In this document: piece by piece, positions 1 through 5,289 of the stretch
How positions within the stretch are numbered: the stretch's first letter is position 1
Layout: each line of letters starts with the position of its first letter
NCBI GenBank assembly: GCA_016649475.1
Contig: JAENXP010000176.1
Coordinates: 1 to 5,880, forward strand
Direction: 5' to 3'
DNA from: Burkholderiales bacterium
Lineage (GTDB): Bacteria > Pseudomonadota > Gammaproteobacteria > Burkholderiales > SG8-39
Length of the DNA stretch: 5,880 bases
Notes under the pieces: model-generated
Told to the model about the DNA's origin: nothing
The model's database searches: none
Seen by the model: only the letters and a program-made list of their open reading frames with translations
Made by a program: the position numbers and the translations under genes

Positions 1-66
1 CAGAATGCTGTAACCGATCTGGCCGGCTGCGCCGGTGACTGCGACACGAACGGGTGATTTGGACAT
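1..66 (-). CDS. mdh: Malate dehydrogenase, N-terminal fragment (runs off left edge)
   Basis: Only the first 22 codons are in the window; the gene continues beyond position 1. The minus-strand translation starts MSKSPVRVAVTGAAGQIGYS. The VAVTGAAGQIGYS stretch is the glycine-rich dinucleotide-binding loop (GxxGxxG) of the NAD-dependent malate dehydrogenase family found in betaproteobacteria. The enzyme is cytosolic and oxidises malate to oxaloacetate, the co-substrate of the citrate synthases encoded further right. The ATG (complement of 64-66) is preceded by a GGAG Shine-Dalgarno (complement of 74-77) with a 7-nt gap, which supports this start. A strong promoter-like sequence lies further upstream on the same strand. 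The gene is divergent from the GntR regulator, as in the common mdh/gntR/sdh arrangement. Family assignment is firm for such a short piece because the loop sequence is distinctive, but no catalytic residues can be checked. Confidence 0.88.
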   Translation of the reverse strand, partial: MSKSPVRVAVTGAAGQIGYSIL

Positions 67-174
67 ATTAAGACTCCATAGAATGGTTAGCGGATAAGCG
101 GATACTGATAGGTGGTGCTTGGAACGTGTCTGCTGTGGGGGAGTGCTGAGCCGGTTGCTACGCTAGGGTCGCGC

Positions 175-184
175 TATACGTATA
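175..184. promoter_or_regulatory. Perfect palindrome TATACGTATA, candidate operator
   Basis: TATACGTATA is a perfect 10-base palindrome, flanked two bases out by a further GC/GC pair (171-172 and 187-188). HutC-subfamily GntR regulators typically bind short palindromes related to GTxTAxAC, and a gene of that subfamily starts 260 bases away, so this may be its operator. It would lie within the mdh leader, downstream of the predicted mdh start site. The link to the regulator is inference. Confidence 0.35.
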
Positions 185-220
185 TTGCAGGCAGGAAGTC
201 ATCCCCGTTTGGCATCGAAA

Positions 221-249
221 ATACTAGGTTCTATGCGCTTGAGTGTCAA
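221..249 (-). promoter_or_regulatory. Sigma-70-type promoter facing mdh
   Basis: Read on the minus strand, a perfect -35 hexamer TTGACA (complement of 244-249) is followed by exactly 17 bases and then TAGTAT (complement of 221-226), a four-of-six match to the -10 consensus. Transcription would begin near position 214 and give mdh a leader of roughly 150 bases. The leader would contain the palindrome at 175-184 and the AGCGGATA repeat. Assignment rests on consensus and spacing only. Confidence 0.6.
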
Positions 250-273
250 CATGGTTTCGACACTGGTTTGACA
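243..273. repeat. Overlapping dyads at the mdh -35 region
   Basis: Two inverted repeats overlap here: GTGTC (243-247) with GACAC (259-263), and TGTCAA (244-249) with TTGACA (268-273). The left arm of the second coincides with the mdh -35 hexamer, so a factor bound here would compete with or contact RNA polymerase. The right arm also reads as a -35 hexamer for the plus strand, but no -10 follows at 16-18 bases. The arms are short and chance occurrence is possible. Confidence 0.3.
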
Positions 274-445
274 AGGATCAAGCTTCCCGGCACTGCGCCG
301 CCGCCGACCACCGGATTCGCCGCCGACTATCCCGCGGCAATCGAATCGGGTTTTGCTGCGTTCCGGCCAGCCGTAGCGAAAGTACTTTGGTTCCGGACAC
401 CAGGTCGTATGGACGGCTCCGAGTTTTTTGTGCTGAAATGCAGGA

Positions 446-1174
446 ATGAACAATACGGCACCGACATTCAGTCCCCTGTACCGCCAGATCAAGGGTTTGA
501 TCATGCAAAGCCTGGAGTCCGCCGAGTGGCGACCAGGCGAAGCGATCCCGAGCGAAATCGAACTGGCCGCGCGTTACAAGGTCAGCCAGGGTACGGTGCG
601 CAAGGCCATCGACGAACTCGCAGCCGAGAAGCATCTGTTGCGCCGCCAGGGCAAGGGCACTTTCGTTGCAACCCACGACGAGGCGCGCGCGCAATTTCGC
701 TTTCTGCGGCTGGTGCCGGACGTGGGGGAGCAGGAATGGCCCGACAGCCGGCTTCTGGATTGCAAGCGCGCGCGAGCCAGCGGCGAGATTGCGCAGCTGC
801 TGGAGTTGAACGCCGGCGATGGCGTAGTAATTATCCGGCGGGTGCTCCATTTCGCCGACGAACCGACGGTATTCGAGCAGATTTACCTGCCTGGCACCCT
901 GTTCCATGACCTCAGCGCCGAGATTTTCAACGAATACAAGGGTTCGATGTACAAGCTGTTCGAGACCGAATTCGGCACGCGCATGATCCGTGCGGAGGAA
1001 AAAATACGCGCGGTAGCAGCCGAACCCGCGGTAGCCGAGCTGTTGCGCGTGACCAGAGACACCCCGCTGCTGTGCGTCGAACGGGTCGCTTTCAGTTACG
1101 GCGAGCGGCCGGTGGAGTTTCGTCGCGGCTACTATCGCACCGACCAGCACTACTACCGCAACGATCTCGGCTGA
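446..1174 (+). CDS. GntR-family (HutC/UTRA) transcriptional regulator of the sdh/TCA locus
   Basis: This 242-residue cytosolic protein has the usual length and architecture of the HutC subfamily. A winged helix-turn-helix spans about residues 8-76, with PLYRQIK opening the first helix, IPSEIELAARYKVSQGTVRKA as the DNA-reading helices and RRQGKGTFV as the wing. A UTRA ligand-binding domain follows at about 95-235. The close resemblance is to the regulator that sits between mdh and sdhC in many betaproteobacteria, which suggests control of TCA-cycle genes in response to a small carboxylate; the ligand is unknown. The start is fixed at 446 because an in-frame TGA lies just upstream (434-436) and the protein then begins exactly where the family does. 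However, AGGA abuts the ATG directly, so there is no properly spaced Shine-Dalgarno. It is divergent from mdh and 205 bases before sdhE, with the expected sdhCDAB absent. Confidence 0.9.
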   Translation: MNNTAPTFSPLYRQIKGLIMQSLESAEWRPGEAIPSEIELAARYKVSQGTVRKAIDELAAEKHLLRRQGKGTFVATHDEARAQFRFLRLVPDVGEQEWPDSRLLDCKRARASGEIAQLLELNAGDGVVIIRRVLHFADEPTVFEQIYLPGTLFHDLSAEIFNEYKGSMYKLFETEFGTRMIRAEEKIRAVAAEPAVAELLRVTRDTPLLCVERVAFSYGERPVEFRRGYYRTDQHYYRNDLG

Positions 1175-1202
1175 GCGCGCGCCGCTTTCGCGCCTTGCGC
1201 GG

Positions 1203-1219
1203 GGCGGCTGCGGGCCGCC
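1203..1219 (+). terminator. GC hairpin after gntR, possible weak terminator
   Basis: GGCGGC (1203-1208) pairs perfectly with GCCGCC (1214-1219) across a five-base loop, 29 bases after the gntR stop codon. No run of T follows, so it is not a canonical intrinsic terminator. It may slow polymerase, protect the gntR message end or assist Rho-dependent termination, separating gntR from the FNR-box promoter that begins about 20 bases later. Confidence 0.25.
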
Positions 1220-1241
1220 ATCCATAGAATTCCCACCGACC

Positions 1242-1255
1242 TTGATACATATCAA
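1242..1255. promoter_or_regulatory. Perfect FNR/ANR-type box upstream of sdhE
   Basis: TTGATACATATCAA matches the TTGAT-N4-ATCAA consensus of the FNR/ANR/DNR family in every specified base. These regulators respond to oxygen (FNR, ANR) or nitric oxide (DNR type). The dyad centre is 1248.5. A -10-like CAAAAT at 1277-1282 would place transcription start near 1289, so the box centres at about -41, the class II activator position. The message would run into sdhE (1380) with a leader of about 90 bases and then into the citrate synthase. The site is seen directly; activation rather than repression is inferred from spacing. Confidence 0.7.
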
Positions 1256-1276
1256 TATTGGCGATCGATGTTCGGC

Positions 1277-1282
1277 CAAAAT
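1277..1282 (+). promoter_or_regulatory. Candidate -10 element of the FNR-box promoter
   Basis: CAAAAT matches four of six bases of TATAAT and lies 21 bases after the FNR box, the distance expected for an FNR class II promoter that lacks its own -35 hexamer. No good -35 is visible at the usual place, which is consistent with activator dependence. The match alone is weak; it gains weight only from its position relative to the box. Confidence 0.4.
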
Positions 1283-1379
1283 CGGAAATCACGAATGACG
1301 CAGGGCGCAGGCGGCATCTGATTTTCCTTGGTTTGCCCGACGCGGGTTCGATCGCGCTTGGGGCAGGCGGAGCAGGCAA

Positions 1380-1640
1380 ATGACCACGGAAGAGCTAAAC
1401 CGGCTGCGCTGGCAGTGTCGCCGCGGATTGCTGGAGCTGGACTTGGTGCTGGAGCGCTTTCTGGAGAAGCACAGCGACCGAATGCAGGGTGAACGCCTGA
1501 GCGCGTTCCAGGCGCTCCTGGCGTACACAGACGACGAGCTATGGAATCTGATCCGCGCGCGCACCGAGTGCCGCGACGCGCGGTTCGCCGAGCTGGTGCA
1601 GTGGCTGCGCGACTGCCGCAGCCGCACCGGTTCTGAATGA
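1380..1640 (+). CDS. sdhE: SdhE, FAD assembly factor for succinate dehydrogenase
   Basis: This 86-residue cytosolic protein matches the SdhE (YgfY / Sdh5 / DUF339) family in length and in its hallmark RGxxE motif: R15-G16-L-L-E19 within CRRGLLELD, very close to the E. coli CRRGMRELD. The later all-helical part (AFQALLAYTDDELWNLI) also follows the family pattern. SdhE promotes covalent attachment of FAD to the SdhA flavoprotein. The ATG at 1380 follows GGAG (1369-1372) by 7 bases. Only 33 bases separate its stop from the citrate synthase ATG, so the two are probably one transcript, plausibly from the FNR-box promoter. The oddity is context: in related genomes sdhE follows sdhB, whereas here no sdhC, sdhD, sdhA or sdhB lies between it and gntR, so its client must be encoded elsewhere. 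Confidence 0.92.
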   Translation: MTTEELNRLRWQCRRGLLELDLVLERFLEKHSDRMQGERLSAFQALLAYTDDELWNLIRARTECRDARFAELVQWLRDCRSRTGSE

Positions 1641-1673
1641 ATTTAAACTCAGCAAGCGATAGGAGATCAGGCA

Positions 1674-3071
1674 ATGGCACAGGTACTAGACAAGCTGTCG
1701 GAAAAGAGTCAATCGCAAGGTTCAGGAAAATCGGAGGTCAGCGCAGTGACACAGCTGAAATCAAAGTTGGCGGAAAAGATTCAAGCGCACCGCCCGCGTA
1801 CCGCCAAACTTCTCAAGGAAAATGCGGACGTTGTCATCGACAAGGTCGATATCGGGCAGTGCATGGGCGGCGCCCGCGACATCCGCTGTCTGGTCACCGA
1901 TATCTCCTACCTCGATCCACAAGAGGGGATACGCTTCAGAGGCAAGACCATCCCGGAAACCTTTGCCGCCCTCCCCAAGGCTCCCGGCTCGGAATATCCG
2001 ACGGTCGAGTCCTTTTGGTACTTTCTCCTGACCGGTGATGTTCCCACGCAGGCGCAGGTGGACGAAGTCGTCGCGCAGTGGAAGACGCGCCAGGACGTTC
2101 CCAAGTATGTGTTCGATGTGATCCGCGCCCTGCCGCGGGACAGCCATCCGATGGTGATGCTCTCTACCGGAATTCTGGCGATGCAGAAGGACTCCAAATT
2201 TGCCGCCCACTACAACTCCGGCAAGTTCAACAAGATGAACGCCTGGGAATCGGTGTACGAGGATGCCAGCGATCTCGTCGCCCGTATTCCGGTGGTCGCC
2301 GCCTTTATTCACAATCTGAAGTACAGGGACGACAAGCAGGTCGCCATAGACCCCAAACTGGACATGGGCGCCAATTTTGCCCACATGATCGGCCAGAGCG
2401 AGCAGTACAAAGATGTGGCACGCATGTACTTCATACTGCACTCCGACCATGAATCCGGCAATGTTTCCGCGCACACCACGCACCTGGTGCACTCGGCTTT
2501 GTCCGATCCGTACTACGCGTACTCTGCCGGTCTCAACGGCTTGGCAGGTCCGCTGCATGGCCTCGCCAACCAGGAAGTGCTCAGTTGGACCATGAAGTTC
2601 CAGGAGAAGTACTGTAAAGGTGTCGAGCCAACCAAGGAACTGATCACCAAAGCCCTCTGGGACACGCTCAATTCGGGCCAGGTCATTCCAGGCTATGGCC
2701 ATGCGGTGCTGCGCAAAACCGATCCGCGCTATATGTCGCAGCGCGAATTCTGCCTCAGGACCGCAGGCCTCAAGGACGATCCGCTGTTCAAGCTGGTTTC
2801 AATGATTTTCGAAGTTGCCCCTGTTGTCCTTGGCGAGCACGGTCACACCAAGAATCCCTGGCCGAATGTCGACGCGCAATCGGGTGTTATCCAGTGGTAC
2901 TATGGCCTCAAGAACTGGGATTTCTATACCGTCCTGTTCGGCGTGGGTCGCGCGCTCGGCTGCATGGCCAATATCACTTGGGATCGTGCATTGGGATATG
3001 CTCTCGAGCGTCCCAAGTCCGTCACCACGGACATGCTCGAGAAGTGGGCTGCCGAAGGCGGCAGGAAGTAG
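1674..3071 (+). CDS. Citrate synthase, eukaryote/mitochondria-like (type I)
   Basis: This 465-residue enzyme condenses acetyl-CoA with oxaloacetate to citrate in the cytosol. The sequence is of the eukaryotic mitochondrial type, not the usual proteobacterial GltA. Long stretches such as HSDHESGNVSAHT, NGLAGPLHGLANQEVL, PGYGHAVLRKTDPRY and KNPWPNVDA agree nearly residue for residue with pig citrate synthase. The catalytic triad is intact: H295, H343 and D400, corresponding to pig H274, H320 and D375. Bacterial enzymes of this kind are known, for example in Geobacteraceae, and lack the NADH site of type II enzymes. AGGAG (1661-1665) lies 8 bases before the ATG. A second start, GTG at 1746 (codon 25), is preceded by GGAGG (1733-1737), also at 8 bases, and begins MTQLKSKLAEKI, where family homology starts. 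The extra 24 residues are Ser/Lys/Gln-rich and not a signal peptide. It follows sdhE in the gltA slot and precedes a histidine-kinase-like gene. Confidence 0.95.
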   Translation: MAQVLDKLSEKSQSQGSGKSEVSAVTQLKSKLAEKIQAHRPRTAKLLKENADVVIDKVDIGQCMGGARDIRCLVTDISYLDPQEGIRFRGKTIPETFAALPKAPGSEYPTVESFWYFLLTGDVPTQAQVDEVVAQWKTRQDVPKYVFDVIRALPRDSHPMVMLSTGILAMQKDSKFAAHYNSGKFNKMNAWESVYEDASDLVARIPVVAAFIHNLKYRDDKQVAIDPKLDMGANFAHMIGQSEQYKDVARMYFILHSDHESGNVSAHTTHLVHSALSDPYYAYSAGLNGLAGPLHGLANQEVLSWTMKFQEKYCKGVEPTKELITKALWDTLNSGQVIPGYGHAVLRKTDPRYMSQREFCLRTAGLKDDPLFKLVSMIFEVAPVVLGEHGHTKNPWPNVDAQSGVIQWYYGLKNWDFYTVLFGVGRALGCMANITWDRALGYALERPKSVTTDMLEKWAAEGGRK

Positions 3072-3259
3072 CTTCGGCTCGGTTTGTCAGGGCACGGTCG
3101 GGGGGCTGGTCAAGTACGGCCTCCCGATTGAAGATTCTTGCGTCCCGGCCGCGGGCAGCTTCCAGGATGGAAGGCGAACGGCGCGGCGAATGTGCGGAAC
3201 CGGATCGCCCTGCCGGAATTGTCGATTGGTTCTTCCACGTGGATGAGAGGGGCTAAGCG
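3072..3259 (+). other. Intergenic gap between citrate synthase and kinase-like gene
   Basis: These 188 bases carry no gene I can support. GCCGAAG (3051-3057) and CTTCGGC (3072-3078) form a 7-base inverted repeat across the citrate synthase stop codon, but the loop is 14 bases and no T run follows, so termination is doubtful. No convincing promoter was found. Read-through into the next gene is therefore plausible but not shown. GAGAGGGG (3245-3252) at the end is the ribosome binding site of the next gene. Confidence 0.5.
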
Positions 3260-4924
3260 GTGACGACGGGTCGACCAGAAGATTCCTCCCAGGCCATGCC
3301 TGACTACGAGGACGGGATCAAGAAAGACGTCGCCGAGATCAAATTTCTCATCCACGACCTCCGTGTCGAGAATTTCTTCAACGACATCCTGCATTACCAC
3401 GTCACCCTGAACACCGACCTCGAGATCTATAACATCGAACAGGCGCGGGTTCTGCACGAGGCGGATGTCCAGGAGCTCAAGTCCAAGCTCGGCGCCCTGC
3501 GCCGGGCGTTCCTGGACTACTCGAACGCGGTGAAGAGTTTCTCGCCCGACCGAACGGTGCTGCTGCTTGGGCGGCGCTACGTCGATATCATCAACGACGC
3601 CTGCCATCTCATACTCAGTCCGCTGTGGGGGCGCTCGGATCAGGTGCTGTCCTTCCTGCCCGAAGAGGCGCGCTCCGTGCGCTCGCGGCGCCATTACCGC
3701 AACTGCATCAGCTGGCTCTACGGCGTGCACCTGCGTATTGCGGCTTTTCGCGAGGAGTCGAACACCCCGGGCTTGCTGGAGGAGTTCGATATCGCGGACG
3801 ATCTCCGCGATTTTACCCAGGACGTCGTCCGCGGCTACGTCGTCGAGAAGTCCGAAGCGCGTGTGGAACTGCTGCTCGAACGGATGGATTCGGCGGTCAT
3901 TGCCGGCAGGCGCCCGCGTTTCCGCCGCATGTACTTCAATCTGGTCATGAATGCGGTCGACGCCATGCGCGGGCGCAAGGCGGGTGCGGTCCGCGTGAGC
4001 ACGGTCGTCGAGGGCGAGCGCGTGGCGCTGCATGTGTGCGACGACGGCGTGGGCATGCCCGCGGAGAAAATCGAGCAGCTCCTCGCCGAGCGCCACACCC
4101 TGGACGGGGATCTGCATTCGCTCGGGTTCGTATTTGTGCGCCAGACGGTCGCGGAGTTCGGCGGCGAGCTCTCGATAGACAGTGCGCTTGACGACGGCAC
4201 GACCATCACGCTGCGCCTGCCTTACCTCAAGGGCAAGGTGGTGCGGCCGGACCCTTCATACTGGAGCAAGTATCGACTGCCGGAGAAATACCGGACGGTG
4301 CCTATGGAGCGGGACCCGGCGCGCGCTTCATCCGCGCGTGCTGCGACGAGCAGTGCCGCGACTGCGGCGCGGGCGCCGGCCCCGGCCACAAAGCCGGAGC
4401 CTTCGGCCGGTGGGGGCAAGACCGAGGCGCGCGTTTTCGGCGTGATTCTGTTTGAAGCCTACCGCAAGTCCAGGGCCCAGTTCCCCGGGTGCATCTTCGC
4501 CATGGCGGTGACGGAGGACGACAGGGTCGAGATGTTTACGCACAAGCCCTACGAACGCGACTTCAATATCTCGCACGAGGACCTTTCGCCCATGTACTAT
4601 CAGGCGACCTACTGCGGCCGCATAGAGGAGGACGAGATAAAGGCGCCCGTCGTGATCCTCAAGCCGCCCCAGAGCGCCAGTGAGTACTTTGACTTCAAGG
4701 AAGTAGCCGAGACCGACCGCGGGCCGGAGCGCTTCACGCGCATGGTCCGGGACGAGGGCGTACGGATCGCGCGCAAACTCGTCGCGACGGGACTCGACCC
4801 GCAGATCCAGGTCCACCTGGGCAGCGCGCAGCAGTTTTTCCCCGCTACCCCGCAGTTTCATGGGACCGCTTCCTTCCCGCTCGAACTGCTGGCACGCCAG
4901 AGACTGTCCGCGGAAGAGGGCTAG
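3260..4924 (+). CDS. Histidine-kinase-like ATPase protein with orphan C-terminal domain
   Basis: This 554-residue protein shows no signal peptide or membrane segment and is presumably cytosolic. The GTG start follows an in-frame TAA (3254-3256) and sits 7 bases after GAGAGGGG, so it is preferred over the ATG at codon 13. Residues 1-190 are mostly helical and include an H-box-like IHDLR (H32). Residues about 195-322 form a GHKL ATPase: N box NLVMNAVDAM (N227, N231), G1 box DDGVGM (261-266), and a G2-like HSLGFVFVRQTV (286-297) leading into FGGELSI and DGTTITLRLPY. An Ala/Pro-rich linker (about 345-388) precedes a C-terminal domain (391-546) that I do not recognise. H32 lies about 199 residues before N231, much farther than in ordinary kinases (about 110), so the phospho-acceptor is uncertain. 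No receiver domain or response-regulator gene is present. Its position between two citrate synthases suggests a link to TCA-cycle control, which is inference; the ATPase fold is clear. Confidence 0.85.
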   Translation: MTTGRPEDSSQAMPDYEDGIKKDVAEIKFLIHDLRVENFFNDILHYHVTLNTDLEIYNIEQARVLHEADVQELKSKLGALRRAFLDYSNAVKSFSPDRTVLLLGRRYVDIINDACHLILSPLWGRSDQVLSFLPEEARSVRSRRHYRNCISWLYGVHLRIAAFREESNTPGLLEEFDIADDLRDFTQDVVRGYVVEKSEARVELLLERMDSAVIAGRRPRFRRMYFNLVMNAVDAMRGRKAGAVRVSTVVEGERVALHVCDDGVGMPAEKIEQLLAERHTLDGDLHSLGFVFVRQTVAEFGGELSIDSALDDGTTITLRLPYLKGKVVRPDPSYWSKYRLPEKYRTVPMERDPARASSARAATSSAATAARAPAPATKPEPSAGGGKTEARVFGVILFEAYRKSRAQFPGCIFAMAVTEDDRVEMFTHKPYERDFNISHEDLSPMYYQATYCGRIEEDEIKAPVVILKPPQSASEYFDFKEVAETDRGPERFTRMVRDEGVRIARKLVATGLDPQIQVHLGSAQQFFPATPQFHGTASFPLELLARQRLSAEEG

Positions 4925-5289
4925 CGGCGTCAATTTCGTCGGTGCTGGTCGGAGCCGGCTCGATGCTCGCGCCTGGTTCGCGTGCGCGTATTTCGATCCG
5001 AAACGACTCGCGCCCGGCAGCTGCAAGGTCGTAAAGCGCCGCGGTGCTGCGCGTGCCCGTCATTTGGAACTCGCGCGCAAACGCATGATCGGGAAACGCG
5101 GCGACCGTCCGCAGTGCGCGCTTCCAGTCTCGTTCAGGGCCAAATTGGGCTATACTTTTGGCTGCTCGTTGGACCCGATTCGCGTACGCGCCAGACGCTG
5201 CGGCGCGCGCAGCGCGTCCGTCCTTTTAACCGCTGTAGAAGTCTTGCCGGTTACGTTTGTTCTACTAATGCAACGCAAAGGAGATGATG
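4925..5289 (+). other. Leader/promoter region upstream of gltA, no gene
   Basis: These 365 bases hold no gene I can support. Open frames crossing it on both strands are Arg/Ala-rich out-of-frame extensions without ribosome binding sites or recognisable motifs. The left half (to about 5140) is GC-rich and featureless. The right half has the -10-like TATACT (5151-5156), a GC hairpin (CGCTGC 5196-5201 with GCAGCG 5209-5214) followed 9 bases later by TTTT (5224-5227), and the gltA ribosome binding site AAGGAG (5278-5283). The size of the gap suggests gltA is transcribed on its own. Confidence 0.55.
5151..5156 (+). promoter_or_regulatory. Candidate -10 element of the gltA promoter
   Basis: TATACT matches five of six -10 consensus bases and lies in a locally AT-rich patch in an otherwise GC-rich gap. 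It would give a gltA leader of about 125 bases. No good -35 hexamer lies 16-18 bases upstream (the sequence there is close to TCTCGT), so an activator or another sigma factor would be needed, or the match is chance. Confidence 0.35.

Larger units (their letters stand above)
67..445. other. Divergent mdh / gntR intergenic region, no gene
   Basis: These 379 bases separate the divergent mdh and gntR starts and show no convincing coding sequence. Long open frames crossing it are overlaps with the regulator gene in other frames and lack ribosome binding sites or family resemblance. The mdh-proximal part is comparatively AT-rich and holds the candidate mdh promoter (221-249), a perfect palindrome (175-184) and a tandem AGCGGATA repeat (89-96 and 97-104) in the mdh leader. 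The gntR-proximal part (about 285-420) is GC-rich. I see no good plus-strand promoter there. TATATT at 181-186 with TTGCTA at 155-160 has a 20-base spacer, which is too long to trust. Confidence 0.7.

Noticed and set aside
268..296. Plus-strand promoter from TTGACA at 268-273 for gntR
   Set aside because: The -35 is perfect but the base run 16-18 bases downstream (near CACTGC) does not resemble a -10.
112..909. Plus-strand open frame (265 codons) crossing the mdh-gntR gap into gntR
   Set aside because: More than half overlaps gntR in another frame, its start lacks a ribosome binding site, and its composition is Arg/Gly/Ala-rich and motif-free.
278..1279. Long minus-strand open frame (333 codons) opposite gntR
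   Set aside because: It is antisense to a clearly recognised GntR gene, shows no family motif, and is explained by GC-rich codon structure on the opposite strand.
1295..1321. Eight-codon mini-ORF in the sdhE leader
   Set aside because: No Shine-Dalgarno and no amino-acid bias suggesting attenuation; such short frames occur by chance.
1761..2702. Minus-strand open frame (313 codons) opposite the citrate synthase
   Set aside because: It mirrors the codons of a well-conserved enzyme and has no ribosome binding site or recognisable domain.
3051..3078. GCCGAAG/CTTCGGC inverted repeat at the citrate synthase stop as a terminator
   Set aside because: Seven-base stem with a 14-base loop, overlapping coding sequence, and no T run after it.
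3110..4117. Minus-strand open frame (335 codons) opposite the kinase-like gene
   Set aside because: The plus-strand frame has a GHKL ATPase domain, a proper start and a Shine-Dalgarno; the minus frame has none of these.
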